Positions 37,264 to 49,603 of a stretch of 64,000 nucleotides of DNA are shown here, in pieces. The stretch is from Campylobacter sp. US33a (lineage in GTDB: Bacteria; Campylobacterota; Campylobacteria; Campylobacterales; Campylobacteraceae): the NCBI RefSeq assembly GCF_004378855.1, contig NZ_RYYL01000008.1, positions 50,943-114,942 on the forward strand, written 5' to 3'. Below the pieces are notes generated by a model. That model ran no database searches. It saw only the letters and a list, made by a program, of their open reading frames with translations, and was not told where the DNA came from. Each line of letters starts with the position of its first letter. The first letter of the stretch is position 1. The position numbers were made by a program, and so were the translations under genes.

Positions 37264-37923
37264 TTATTTTTTGCTTATTTTATATAAAGCATTGCCGCTC
37301 ATTTGGACAAATTGTACGAGTAAAATCAAAACCACGCTAGTTTGTATCATAATATCTGTTCTAAATCTTTCATAACCATAGCGAATCGCAACATCACCAA
37401 GTCCACCTCCACCAACAGTTCCAGCCATAGCAGAAAAACCAATGATGACAATAAGAGTTAAAGTAAGTCCATTAATCATACTTGGTAAAGCCTCGGTAAA
37501 AATGACTTTAAAGATGATTTGTAAATTACTTGCTCCATAAGACTTTGCCGCTTCGATAATGCCTTTATCGACTTCTTTAAAAGAATTTTCGAGCATTTTA
37601 GCTAAATAGGGTGCAATACCTATGGTTAGAGGCACTATCATAGCACTTGTTCCTATGCTTGTGCCAGCGATGATTTGTGTTAGAGGCATTAAAATGATGA
37701 TTAAAATGATAAAAGGAAAAGAACGCAAGATATTGACAAAAAAATCTAAAATATTATAAGCACTTTTATTCTCACACAATCCTTCTTTATCCCAAATGGC
37801 AAGTAAAATTCCAGGAATAATGGCAAATAAAAACCCCAAAAAAGTCGAAACAAGACTCATATATAAAGTTTCCCAAAGTGCAGGTATGATGATATTTTCG
37901 AAATTATAAATTAAATTTTGCAT
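37264..37923 (-). CDS. metI: Methionine ABC transporter permease MetI
   Basis: The 219-residue permease has five hydrophobic segments and the EAA loop (VDKGIIEAAKSYGASNLQIIFKVIF) that contacts MetN. The ATG at 37923 overlaps the metN stop (TGATG) with GGGAGA upstream, so it is preferred over the ATG at 37938. Together with MetN and a MetQ it forms the methionine importer. Confidence 0.93.
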   Translation of the reverse strand: MQNLIYNFENIIIPALWETLYMSLVSTFLGFLFAIIPGILLAIWDKEGLCENKSAYNILDFFVNILRSFPFIILIIILMPLTQIIAGTSIGTSAMIVPLTIGIAPYLAKMLENSFKEVDKGIIEAAKSYGASNLQIIFKVIFTEALPSMINGLTLTLIVIIGFSAMAGTVGGGGLGDVAIRYGYERFRTDIMIQTSVVLILLVQFVQMSGNALYKISKK

Positions 37924-38930
37924 CAAACAATCTCCCATAATACGCCACTTTTTTCTATGTAGGCTAAAACTTTTTCTTTATCTTTGGCATCTATATTAAT
38001 GACTAAATTTCCCAAAGCAATGCCGTTTAATTTTTCTATTTTACCCCAAACAATGTTAAAATCGATATCCAAGGTTCTTGCCATATGAGTAATTACACTA
38101 TTTTGTGCTACTTCTTTTGGAAAATATAGTTTGATATTTAGTCCATGATCTGGCAAAAAGTCACTTTCTCCTAAAAATTCTTTCATTTTTTCATTAGGCT
38201 TTAAAAATAATTCATCAATTGCACCATTTCCTATGATTTTGCCTTGTTCTAATAAAAGTGCTTTAGAAGCAATGTCTTTAACTACTTCCATTTCATGGGT
38301 AACCAAAACAACGGTTATTCCGAATTCAGCATTGATTTTTGCAATGAGTTCTAAGATATTTTTTGTTGTATTAGGATCAAGGGCTGAAGTGGCTTCATCG
38401 CTAAGTAGAATTTTTGGATTTAATGCTAATGCTCTAGCAATAGCAACGCGTTGTTTTTGTCCCCCACTCAGTTCAGCTGGATAAGCCTTGCTTTTATGAG
38501 AAAGTCCTACGATATTTAAAAGCTCATTCACCCTTTTAGCAATATCATTTTGGCTCATATAATCTTTTTTGAAAAGTTGCGAATAAACCTTACTTTGAGT
38601 GTAGTGAGTTTTTAAAGGCATTGCGACATTTTCAAAAACACTTTTTCTATTCATGAGTGCGAAATTTTGAAAAATCATTCCTATGTCTTTTCTTAGTATT
38701 CTAAGTTCTTTGGGCTTTTTTTGCCTGAGTTCTTTAATCTCTTTATCAAGCACCTTTAAACTGCCTTCTTGATAATCTTCAAGCCCGTTGATACACCTTA
38801 AAAGAGTGGATTTTCCAGCACCACTATGTCCTACTATGGCATAAATTTCGCCTTTTTGAATTTGTAAAGAAACATCATTGATAACAAGTTCTTTGCCATA
38901 ATATTTTTTTAAATTTGCAATCTTTATCAC
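37923..38930 (-). CDS. metN: Methionine ABC transporter ATP-binding protein MetN
   Basis: The 335-residue ABC ATPase has Walker [12 protein letters not shown], signature [15 protein letters not shown], Walker [14 protein letters not shown] and a C-terminal NIL regulatory domain (from about 255) that binds methionine. The start is a GTG at 38930 with GGAG 7 nt upstream, overlapping the end of valS by a few bases of spacer; a longer reading frame from 38963 would begin inside valS and adds a non-homologous [11 protein letters not shown]. Confidence 0.92.
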   Translation of the reverse strand: MIKIANLKKYYGKELVINDVSLQIQKGEIYAIVGHSGAGKSTLLRCINGLEDYQEGSLKVLDKEIKELRQKKPKELRILRKDIGMIFQNFALMNRKSVFENVAMPLKTHYTQSKVYSQLFKKDYMSQNDIAKRVNELLNIVGLSHKSKAYPAELSGGQKQRVAIARALALNPKILLSDEATSALDPNTTKNILELIAKINAEFGITVVLVTHEMEVVKDIASKALLLEQGKIIGNGAIDELFLKPNEKMKEFLGESDFLPDHGLNIKLYFPKEVAQNSVITHMARTLDIDFNIVWGKIEKLNGIALGNLVINIDAKDKEKVLAYIEKSGVLWEIV

Positions 38931-38932
38931 TT

Positions 38933-41545
<2,613 letters not shown>

Positions 41546-41616
41546 AATTTTGCCTTGAAAATAAAATGGCATAAGCTTAGCTAAATTTTGCTAAAGAAGT
41601 ATTTAAAAAGTTAAGA

Positions 41617-42678
41617 TTAAAAACTGATCTCAACTTTTCGGTATTGATATCTTTGCTCTTCTGAATTTCTAGCATTTTTAGGATAATTTTCTTTTCCAAA
41701 AGATACAATCTCTATCTCTTCACTAAAATTTAAGAAAAAATGAGCTAAATATGTACCCCTTTTTAAACCCAGCATATAGTTTGCAAAATCGCTACCTTTT
41801 CCATCAGAATAGGCTTTGATTTTTACGAGTTTAATTAGGGAGTTATTTTTATAATTTTCAATAAAATCTATTAAAGAATTTTTATTGCTAAAATTATCTA
41901 TTTCATTGGCTTGATAATGGAAGTTAATCGATTTTTTGGTGAGATTGATATAATCTTGGGGATTTTTATTTTTTTTATTTTTCAGACTTAAATTTTGCAA
42001 TTTTAAAGACATGTTATTATTATCAAATAGAGTAATGAGAATTTTAATCTTTGCATCTTTAATGTTTTCATATAAAGGTTTAAACATATCTTTTAGAAGC
42101 TCTAGGCGATAATCACTTAATTCTTCGCCATTTTTAATATAAATTTGAAAGTTTTTATTGCTAAGTTCTTTAACAAGGCGATCTTTTTTGTTTTTTGATG
42201 CACTTTGTTTTGCTTTGGTGTTTTCTTTAGTTTCTTTTTTGTTTTTTGTTGTTTGAGGTTTTGTTTTTTGTGACTCACTTTCTTTTGGGATTAAAATCGT
42301 AGGTGGCATATCACTGATAAAATGCTCTTGTGGAATTTGTGGATTTTCAAGTATATCTTCATCGTGTGCGTTGGCAATTTGACTTCTTTGTTTTTCTTTG
42401 CTTTCAAAAATGCTTTGAGTGCTTGTTTGTAAAGTATTGTTTAGTTCTAATGGAGTATTTGTAAGGTTTTGTTCTTCTTTTTCAAAATTTTGACTTTTTT
42501 CATCCATGCTGATATTCTCATCATCTAAAGGTAAATTGTATTCTACTACATTCACTTCGCTATTGTTTTCATAAAAACGATCTAAATTTAAGAATAAATA
42601 GCAAAGAAAAGCTCCGCAAAATCCAGAAACTATCATCAAAAACAATACAACAATAAAGCTTTTTGCTGACATAAACAA
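41617..42678 (-). CDS. Putative periplasmic protein with OmpA-like C-terminal domain
   Basis: The 353-residue protein has one N-terminal membrane anchor (about 5-28), a long low-complexity Glu/Lys/Gln/Asn linker (30-165), and a C-terminal domain resembling OmpA/MotB peptidoglycan binding. That domain includes IKAYSDGKGSDFANYMLGLKRG, then IVSFGKENYPKNARNSEEQRYQYRKVEI. The place beside valS and a helicase gene matches the C. jejuni gene recalled as Cj0776c. It may tether the inner membrane to peptidoglycan; partners are unknown. Confidence 0.8.
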   Translation of the reverse strand: MFMSAKSFIVVLFLMIVSGFCGAFLCYLFLNLDRFYENNSEVNVVEYNLPLDDENISMDEKSQNFEKEEQNLTNTPLELNNTLQTSTQSIFESKEKQRSQIANAHDEDILENPQIPQEHFISDMPPTILIPKESESQKTKPQTTKNKKETKENTKAKQSASKNKKDRLVKELSNKNFQIYIKNGEELSDYRLELLKDMFKPLYENIKDAKIKILITLFDNNNMSLKLQNLSLKNKKNKNPQDYINLTKKSINFHYQANEIDNFSNKNSLIDFIENYKNNSLIKLVKIKAYSDGKGSDFANYMLGLKRGTYLAHFFLNFSEEIEIVSFGKENYPKNARNSEEQRYQYRKVEISF

Positions 42679-42766
42679 TCCTTAAACAAAAAATAATTTT
42701 TGTATTTTAGCCAAATTTATAATTTTTAAGTAATTTTTTTTTATAATTTGCATTTTTTTAAGGAAA

Positions 42767-44794
42767 ATGATGCCACTTTCAAGACTTAATGAAGAACAAC
42801 TAAATGCCGTTAAAGCTCCTTTTGGACATAATTTAATCATAGCAAGTGCAGGAACAGGTAAAACTTCTACTATCGTTGCTCGCATAGCCTATCTTTTAAA
42901 TCAAGGCATAAGTCCTGAAAAAATTATGCTTTTAACCTTTACCAACAAAGCAAGTAAAGAAATGATTTCAAGGCTTAATCGCCATTTTGCCAAAAATATC
43001 ACTTCAAAAATCATTGCAGGAACTTTTCATAGTACCGCTTATACCTTGCTTAAGGAAGCCGATCATAATATCATGTTAAAACAAGCTAGTGAGCTAAAAA
43101 CTTTATTAAAAAGCGTATTTGAAAAAAGAACTTTCCATCATTTAAGCGATCTTAAGCCTTATATGCCAAGTTATTTATATGATATTTACTCTTTATTTCA
43201 AAATAAAAGCAAAGATGAAGATTTTGTAGATTGGTTTATTAAAAATTACGGAGAGCAAAGTATTTATGCTGAAATTTATGAAGATATTTTAAAAGAATAC
43301 GAAGAGGAAAAAAAGCGTTTTAATTATGTCGATTTTAATGATTTACTTATCAAGCTTAAAGAACTTTTAAAAACCAAAAAATACGATTTTGAAGAAATTT
43401 TAGTCGATGAGTATCAAGACACAAATACTTTACAAGGTTCATTAATCGATGCTTTTAAAAGTAAAAGTTTATTTTGCGTGGGTGATTATGATCAAAGTAT
43501 TTATGCTTTTAATGGTGCAGATATTGGAATTATTGGTGGTTTTAAAGATAGATTTTTGGACGCTAAAATTTTTACGCTTAATAAAAACTACCGTTCCTCT
43601 AAAAGCATACTCGCTCTTGCTAACAAAGTTATTTTAAATAACGAAAGGCTTTATCCTAAAGAACTTATAGTCACAAGAACAGGCGAGTTTAAAGCACCGG
43701 TTTTGTTGACTTTTAATGAACTTTTTGATCAGTATCAAAATATAGCTAAAATCATTTTAACTAGCGGGGTAAAGTTAGAAGATATTGCAGTGATTTTTCG
43801 TAATAACTCAAGTGCTGATGGCATCGAAGTTGCCTTAAGGGAACAAGGTATTGCAAGTCTTAGAAAAGGCAGTGGGAGTTTTTTTGAAAGCTCGGAGGTT
43901 AAAGCATTTTGTGCCTTACTTGCTATAGTTTTAAATCCTAAAGATGTTATGGCTTTTATACACATTTTGAGTTATTGCAAGGGTGTGGGTGGGGTGCTGG
44001 CTAAAGACATTTTTGATGCTTTATTAAAACTTGGTGAAGGATCTTTAAAAAAAGGATTTTTGGAGCCAAATTTAAGCGTGAATATCAAAAAAAGTGCCAA
44101 AAGAAGCTATCAATTAGGGCTTTTTGATGATTTAGAAGATTTAGCAAACTCCGATCGTTTTTCTTTGGAGTCAAATTTCAATTCTCATCCCATATTGGCT
44201 TTACCAAAAATCAATGAAAGCTGTGCCAAAAATTTAGAAAAAATGTATTTTTATATACAAAAAGCTTTGGGTTGTCGTGGTTCTAGCGAACTTGTAAATT
44301 TGGTTTTAAATCACGAACTTTTTGCTGAAATTTGTGATATTTTAGCCACTAAAAGGGCGACAAACAAATCAGGCCATGTTGATTTGCTTAAAAAAAGCGA
44401 GGCTTTAGAAAAGATTAATTCCAAAATGGTTGTTTTAAAAGAATTAACAAAAAATTATTCTGATATTTATAAATATTTTAATTTTCTCACTCTAGGTTCT
44501 AGCGAAATGAGTAGTGGAAAAGGCGTGAATTTGCTAAGCATACACGCAAGTAAAGGCTTGGAGTTTGATTTGGTTTTTGTGATTGATCTAGCTCACGGAC
44601 GTTTTCCTAATCAAAAATTAATGTCCATGGGTGGCAGCTTAGAAGAAGAGCGCAGACTTTTTTATGTAGCCGTAACGCGTGCGAAAAATACCTTGTATCT
44701 AAGCTATGCTAAGTATGATAAGATCAAAAAAAGCAATTACGCTCCATCTTGCTTTTTGATAGAAGCAGGACTTTGCAAGGGTGAAAAAGCTTAG
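42767..44794 (+). CDS. UvrD/Rep-family ATP-dependent DNA helicase
   Basis: The 675-residue superfamily 1A helicase has the Q motif LNEEQLNAVKAP, P loop ASAGTGKTSTIVARIA, LVDEYQDTN (Walker B), GDYDQSIYAFNGAD, and the late SIHASKGLEFDLVFVIDL and EEERRLFYVAVTRAK. It unwinds DNA in repair or replication restart. The length is between Rep and UvrD, so UvrD or Rep cannot be told apart here. The 3' end overlaps the convergent haemoglobin gene by 4 nt. Confidence 0.93.
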   Translation: MMPLSRLNEEQLNAVKAPFGHNLIIASAGTGKTSTIVARIAYLLNQGISPEKIMLLTFTNKASKEMISRLNRHFAKNITSKIIAGTFHSTAYTLLKEADHNIMLKQASELKTLLKSVFEKRTFHHLSDLKPYMPSYLYDIYSLFQNKSKDEDFVDWFIKNYGEQSIYAEIYEDILKEYEEEKKRFNYVDFNDLLIKLKELLKTKKYDFEEILVDEYQDTNTLQGSLIDAFKSKSLFCVGDYDQSIYAFNGADIGIIGGFKDRFLDAKIFTLNKNYRSSKSILALANKVILNNERLYPKELIVTRTGEFKAPVLLTFNELFDQYQNIAKIILTSGVKLEDIAVIFRNNSSADGIEVALREQGIASLRKGSGSFFESSEVKAFCALLAIVLNPKDVMAFIHILSYCKGVGGVLAKDIFDALLKLGEGSLKKGFLEPNLSVNIKKSAKRSYQLGLFDDLEDLANSDRFSLESNFNSHPILALPKINESCAKNLEKMYFYIQKALGCRGSSELVNLVLNHELFAEICDILATKRATNKSGHVDLLKKSEALEKINSKMVVLKELTKNYSDIYKYFNFLTLGSSEMSSGKGVNLLSIHASKGLEFDLVFVIDLAHGRFPNQKLMSMGGSLEEERRLFYVAVTRAKNTLYLSYAKYDKIKKSNYAPSCFLIEAGLCKGEKA

Positions 44795-45165
44795 CGTCCA
44801 TACAAAACATTTTTAAAATTTCTAGCTATCATTTTAGCTCTTGTGAGTATCACTTCCGACATCTCTTCATTATAAAGCTCATTAAGACTTTTTTCAAATA
44901 AGTTAAGCCATATATCAAAGAATTCTTGTGGAAAAGGTGCTAAATCCATATGTGCTTTTAAAGGTTGTCCGTTGTAATTTCCTTCTCCAAGCAACATTCC
45001 TTGCCAAAAATTTCCAATTTTTTCTTTATGTTCTTGCCATTCTTCATTGCTTTCTCCTATGGCTTTGTTGAAAATTGGTCCTAAATTTTCGTCATATCTT
45101 ATTTTTTCATAAAAGTTATGCATAAGTTTTGCTATGCTTTGAGCATCGATGGTTTCGTATTTCAT
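44791..45165 (-). CDS. ctb: Group III truncated haemoglobin Ctb
   Basis: The 124-residue globin carries Tyr19 (B10), His46 (E7), His72 (F8 haem ligand) and Trp86 (G8) at the same numbering I recall for C. jejuni Ctb. Ctb binds oxygen tightly and contributes to nitrosative-stress tolerance and microaerobic oxygen handling. In C. jejuni it is controlled by NssR; no clear NssR box was seen upstream here. It is convergent with the helicase gene. Confidence 0.93.
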   Translation of the reverse strand: MKYETIDAQSIAKLMHNFYEKIRYDENLGPIFNKAIGESNEEWQEHKEKIGNFWQGMLLGEGNYNGQPLKAHMDLAPFPQEFFDIWLNLFEKSLNELYNEEMSEVILTRAKMIARNFKNVLYGR

Positions 45166-45564
45166 TTGTATATCCTTTTTTATTTTTTTGAAAAATTAGC
45201 AAAAAAATCTTTATAAAAAAATGACTAAAATCAATTTTAAAAATTTATTGCTTTTATTATGCTGAAGATAAGAACATTTCAGAATACTTTTTTGTCACCT
45301 TGAGTCTATAGATAAATGATCTCTGTTTTAAAAACTCTAATTATCTAAAATACAGATAATTCCATTAGAAGAATAGAAGATTCTTCGCTATTATTTAGAA
45401 TAACAGATTGGCAATAACTCCAAATCGATACTAGGCATAGGGATTCTTCGTTGTGTTTTGCTTCACTTAGAATCAATATATCAGTGATAATTTAGAATAA
45501 TAGATATTTAAATGATAATAACGGCTCAAAATTCCTTATTTAACATTAAAAATCATGTGAGTTT
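45166..45564. other. Intergenic region with decayed repeat elements
   Basis: No gene is supported. It contains TTGTCACCTTGAGTC, GAAGATTCTTCG and, reading on the other strand, ATTCTAAGTGAAGCAAAAC followed by ACGAAGAATCCC. These resemble degraded members of the GTCATTCTGAGC family found around the haemagglutinin gene. The remainder is AT-rich. Confidence 0.5.
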
Positions 45565-46167
45565 TTATAAAAATTTTACCACTTCATCAAAAGAAAATCT
45601 TGCTTTTTTAGGGATTTGACTGTCTTTTTTATATCCTAAAGCGATTAAAACTGTGCTTTGTTCTTTTTTGATATCTAATTTAAAATATGTATCTAAAGCA
45701 TTTTTATCAAAGCCGCCTATAGTGCAAGTGCCAATATCTAGCAAGGTTGCCGCATAAAGCATGGAGCCAAGTGCGATAAAAGCTTGTTCTCTTGCGTAAG
45801 CTAGTTTTTGATTTTCATTCATATTTTGCAAAAAAGGACTATAGGTTTTTAGTCTTTTTTCTAATTCTTCTTTGCTTAAATTTCTTGCTTTTAATTTATC
45901 TTCAAAATACTCTGTAAAATCAAGCCTTGAAACGATAGCGATGATAGCGCTTGCTTCTTTTACATGGTTTTGATTGTTAGCAATTTTTGCGATTTCTTCT
46001 TTTGATTTTTCATCTTGCACCACTAAAAATCTCCAAGGCTCAAGCCCTAAAGAACTAGGACTCATCACACCGGCCTTAAGTATAAAGTTTAAATCCTCGT
46101 TTTTGATTTTTTCGTTTTTAAAATTTCTACACGAAAATCTTTTTTCAAATAGTTCTAAATTTTTCAT
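45565..46167 (-). CDS. Nitroreductase family protein (copy 1)
   Basis: The 200-residue FMN enzyme of the nitroreductase fold begins LFEKRFSCRNFKNEKI, with the flavin-binding Arg-Ser/His-x-Arg region. AGVMSPSSLGLEPWRFLVVQ is the conserved second motif, and LDIGTCTIGGFDK is near the end. It is a paralogue of the next gene, overlapping it by 4 nt. In Campylobacter and Helicobacter, enzymes of this group (RdxA, FrxA) reduce nitro compounds including metronidazole. I do not assign one name. Confidence 0.85.
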   Translation of the reverse strand: MKNLELFEKRFSCRNFKNEKIKNEDLNFILKAGVMSPSSLGLEPWRFLVVQDEKSKEEIAKIANNQNHVKEASAIIAIVSRLDFTEYFEDKLKARNLSKEELEKRLKTYSPFLQNMNENQKLAYAREQAFIALGSMLYAATLLDIGTCTIGGFDKNALDTYFKLDIKKEQSTVLIALGYKKDSQIPKKARFSFDEVVKFL

Positions 46168-46772
46168 AAGTATTGCACCACTTCCTTAAAATCTAATCTT
46201 TGTTTTTTATATTTTGGCTCGTCTTTTTTGTAGCCTAAAGCTAAAATTACTGCACATTCAAAAGGCTTTTTGATATTAAAAATTTTTTCAACTTCTTCTT
46301 TCTCATATCCTCCTATCATACAAGAATCAATACCTAAATTCATCGCCGCTAAACTCATTTGCATTAAAGCTAGATAGCATTGAAGTTGAGCATAATGAAA
46401 AAGTTCTTTATCATTCATTTTATCTGTTTTGTGAGTATAAATTTGTAACACTTTCTTAAAATGCTCCTCATCTTTGCAAAATCTTCTTACTTGCTTTTTG
46501 GCAAATTCATCTTTTGACTTAAGATCGCTTCTTGCTAGTAAAATGATATTATGACTTGCTGTGGCGACATTTTCTTGATTATAGCAAGCTTGACTTAGTA
46601 AAATATTGTCTTCTTTTTTAGATAAAACTAAGAATTTCCAAGGCTCAAAACCATGGGAGCTAGGGCTTAAAATTCCAGCATTAAGTATGACTTCTAAGTC
46701 TTTTTGATTTATTTTGGTGTCTTTGAAAATTTTACAAGCGTGTCTTGTTTTTATCGCTGTGTCAAAATCCAT
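46164..46772 (-). CDS. Nitroreductase family protein (copy 2, RdxA/FrxA-like)
   Basis: The 202-residue paralogue begins MDFDTAIKTRHACKIF, where RHACK resembles the RHSCK of Helicobacter RdxA. AGILSPSSHGFEPWKFLVL and LGIDSCMIGGYEKEE are conserved. The longer reading frame from 46817 adds a non-homologous leader; AAAAAGGA lies suitably before the ATG at 46772. Both genes form an operon, so nitro-drug activation may depend on either. Confidence 0.84.
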   Translation of the reverse strand: MDFDTAIKTRHACKIFKDTKINQKDLEVILNAGILSPSSHGFEPWKFLVLSKKEDNILLSQACYNQENVATASHNIILLARSDLKSKDEFAKKQVRRFCKDEEHFKKVLQIYTHKTDKMNDKELFHYAQLQCYLALMQMSLAAMNLGIDSCMIGGYEKEEVEKIFNIKKPFECAVILALGYKKDEPKYKKQRLDFKEVVQYL

Positions 46773-46849
46773 TCTCATTCCTTTTTTACTTTTAATCTTG
46801 CTACAAAATCTTAACATAAATTTTTTATTTCTTTTTCAAGTTTTGGTTT

Positions 46850-46855
46850 TATAAT
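46850..46855 (+). promoter_or_regulatory. -10 box (TATAAT) of panBC
   Basis: TATAAT lies 33 nt before the panB ATG, after a T-rich stretch typical of Campylobacter sigma-70 promoters. Confidence 0.6.
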
Positions 46856-46888
46856 TAGATTTTTAAATTTTTTAGATAAAGGAAAAAA

Positions 46889-47713
46889 ATGAAAAATACC
46901 ATACTCACCCTACAAGATCAAAAGAAAAATCAAGACAAAATCATCATGCTAACCGCTTATGATTATTTTAGTGCAAAACTTGCTGATGAGGCTGGGGTTA
47001 ATGTGATTTTAGTAGGAGATTCTTTGGGAATGGTGGTTTTGGGTTATAAAGATACTTTAAGTGTGAGTATGCAAGATATGCTTTTTTGCTCAGCTGCAGT
47101 TGCTCGTGGGGCAAAAAACGCCTTTGTTTTAACGGATATGCCTTTTATGTCTTATCAAAGCAGTGTTTATGATGCACTTGTAAATGCCGGTCGTTTAGTT
47201 AAGGAAGGGGGTGCAAATGCGGTGAAATTAGAAGGAGCCGATTTTTGTGAGCATATTAGTGCTATCAGTAAAGCTTCCATTCCTGTTGTGGCGCATTTGG
47301 GGCTTACGCCTCAGTCTTTGCACACCTTGGGTGGATATAGAGTGCAAGGTAAATCTTTGGAGGCAGCTAAAAAGCTTATCGATGATGCAAAAGCCGTACA
47401 AGATGCGGGTGCAGTGATGCTTGTTTTAGAATGCGTGCCCGAAAAACTTGCCCAACTCATCACTAAAAAACTTGAAATTCCAACCATCGGCATAGGTGCT
47501 GGCAAATATTGCGATGGACAGGTTTTGGTTTATCATGATTTACTTGGTTTAAATGATGAATTTAAACCGAAATTTGTCAAGCATTTTGCCAATACAAAAG
47601 AAGTGTTAAAACAAGGTATAAACTCTTATATTAAAGAAGTTAAAGAAGAAAAATTCCCGAGCCTAGAACATAGTTTCAGTATAGATGATGAACTCATAGA
47701 AAAATTGTATTAA
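46889..47713 (+). CDS. panB: 3-methyl-2-oxobutanoate hydroxymethyltransferase PanB
   Basis: The 274-residue TIM-barrel enzyme makes ketopantoate, the first step of pantothenate synthesis. [36 protein letters not shown] and [10 protein letters not shown] are family motifs; IPTIGIGAG is near the end. It is followed after 9 nt by panC. Confidence 0.96.
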   Translation: MKNTILTLQDQKKNQDKIIMLTAYDYFSAKLADEAGVNVILVGDSLGMVVLGYKDTLSVSMQDMLFCSAAVARGAKNAFVLTDMPFMSYQSSVYDALVNAGRLVKEGGANAVKLEGADFCEHISAISKASIPVVAHLGLTPQSLHTLGGYRVQGKSLEAAKKLIDDAKAVQDAGAVMLVLECVPEKLAQLITKKLEIPTIGIGAGKYCDGQVLVYHDLLGLNDEFKPKFVKHFANTKEVLKQGINSYIKEVKEEKFPSLEHSFSIDDELIEKLY

Positions 47714-48577
<864 letters not shown>

Positions 48578-48766
48578 TTTTAAAAATCTCTAGATTTAAG
48601 CCGATTTAAAAAAAAAAGGGGGGGGGTATACTTCACTAAAAACCCCACGCAAAAACCCATTATCCTTTTTATCCTGCTATTTTATAGCACTAAGTCTTAT
48701 AATTGCTATTAGGTGTGTTGCTTAGGCGATAAACCTACAGTGATTTGAAGCACCCACATTGCCATA
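48578..48766 (+). other. Post-panC intergenic segment with a truncated open stretch
   Basis: After the A10G9 tract, one frame stays open for about 33 codons (TSLKTPRKNPLSFLSCYF, then a hydrophobic stretch ending IAIRCVA) and stops at about 48725. It has no start codon upstream for any tract length I tested. It may be a remnant of a phase-variable gene. No terminator for panBC is clear. Confidence 0.35.
48608..48626 (+). repeat. A10G9 homopolymer tract
   Basis: Ten A followed directly by nine G lie 30 nt after the panC stop. The length of the G run is in the hypermutable range, but no intact gene clearly depends on it. Confidence 0.85.
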
Positions 48767-49129
48767 CTGAGCAATCCTTCGCGTTGCTTGGTGACAAACC
48801 CTCACCATTGCGAACCTCGGAACTTCTCACGCAATAAATTTTAAGAAAACTTTGATGGAATTACTTCGTTTAAGTGATTAATTTCTCTTGGTGGGAAAGG
48901 TGCTACTAATGATAGAAAAGATTTTAAATGTAATTTTAATATTATTAGAAGTAATAAACGAGCTGATTAAATTGCTTAACCAGCTCTCTTAAAATACCAA
49001 AAAAATTATAAGAAAGCCTTGTTTAACCTATACTTAAACAAAATCCACGCCAAGAGTGCAAGGCTCTTGGATTTACTAAACCCCATTCGCTCGTCGTTTT
49101 AAGCAAACCTTCTTTTTTCGTCATTCTGA
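48767..49129 (+). repeat. Repeat module copy A (structured leader, small peptide, hairpin tail)
   Basis: This roughly 360-bp unit recurs after the haemagglutinin gene in the same orientation. It holds hairpins AGCAA/TTGCT, TGGTG (48789-48793) with CACCA (48803-48807), and ATTGCG (48807-48812) with CGCAAT (48830-48835). Then come a peptide gene and a tail with TTGTTTAA/TTAAACAA and CCAAGAG/CTCTTGG hairpins. The leader is nearly identical to copy B over about 130 nt, whereas the coding part has diverged. Confidence 0.85.
48909..48992 (+). CDS. 27-residue amphipathic peptide (module A)
   Basis: An unlisted gene: MIEKILNVILILLEVINEL, continuing IKLLNQLS. AAAGG lies 8 nt before the ATG. Polar residues fall at 3-4, 7, 14, 17-18, 21 and 24-25, all others being Ile, Leu or Val, so a helix would have one narrow polar stripe. 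Module B encodes a different but pattern-identical peptide, which argues for selection on the peptide. It resembles membrane-active or type I toxin peptides in style only. No homologue recognised. Confidence 0.68.
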   Translation: MIEKILNVILILLEVINELIKLLNQLS

Positions 49130-49210
49130 GCACCGCGAAGGACTTCTACTCCAACTCACTTAAAACCGTCATTCTGAGCATCAGCAAAAAATTTCTACCA
49201 AAAAACCACA
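49119..49210 (+). repeat. Two GTCATTCTGAGC-type short repeats
   Basis: CGTCATTCTGAGCACCGCGAAGG near 49119 and CGTCATTCTGAGCATC near 49168 begin alike and end in GAAGGACTTCTAC- or AATTTCTAC-type sequence. They are members of an intergenic repeat family scattered in this window. Confidence 0.6.
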
Positions 49211-49562
49211 TTAAACATTTCTTAATTAAACAAAAACAAATAAAAAATTTGATTTCTTAAATAAAAATTCACAAAAAACCCAGCAAAATAAAACAATATT
49301 TACCAAAAAAAACGCAAAAAATATAAAATATTTTAAATTTATTTTGTATTATTTAATGTATGATAAATCCAATAAATCCCAAAATTCCTTCATTTAATAA
49401 GATTTTATTTTTAATAAAGTAAATAAGCTTTTAATTGTTTTTAAGTATTTAAGATTTATAATCAAGTAAGTTAAAAGTAAAAAAATAGTTAACTTAAAAT
49501 GTTACTTTTTTAATACTTTATGACGCTCTCTCTCATTAAGTTAATATCTTATTAACGGTTAT
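49211..49562 (+). promoter_or_regulatory. AT-rich regulatory region before the haemagglutinin gene
   Basis: No gene is seen. TAAGTTAA (49467-49474) and TTAACTTA (49489-49496) form an 8-bp inverted repeat, and related ATTAAGTTAA and TTATTAAC words follow, which could be operator sites. The promoter must lie here, but I cannot name a single -10 box with confidence. Confidence 0.35.
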
Positions 49563-49571
49563 GGGGGGGGG
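49563..49571 (+). repeat. G9 tract in the leader of the haemagglutinin gene
   Basis: Nine G lie 32 nt before the start codon, downstream of the likely promoter region. An ATG at 49561 opens a short upstream frame through the tract. With G9 it stops at 49609-49611, just past the start codon; with G8 or G11 it would stop well before. The tract is a likely phase-variation switch. Confidence 0.88.
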
Positions 49572-49603
49572 TCTTGGATTTTTGAAAATGAAAGGATCTC
49601 TTT

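Noticed and set aside
43449..43637. 62-codon plus-strand frame within the helicase gene
   Set aside because: Out-of-frame shadow of a conserved helicase region.
48909..48992. Assignment of the module peptide to the AapA family of Helicobacter and Campylobacter
   Set aside because: AapA peptides are basic and different in sequence; only the small size and structured message are similar.
48767..49129. Module repeats considered as a CRISPR array
   Set aside because: Repeats are long, few, widely separated and contain a coding region; there are no regular spacers or cas genes.
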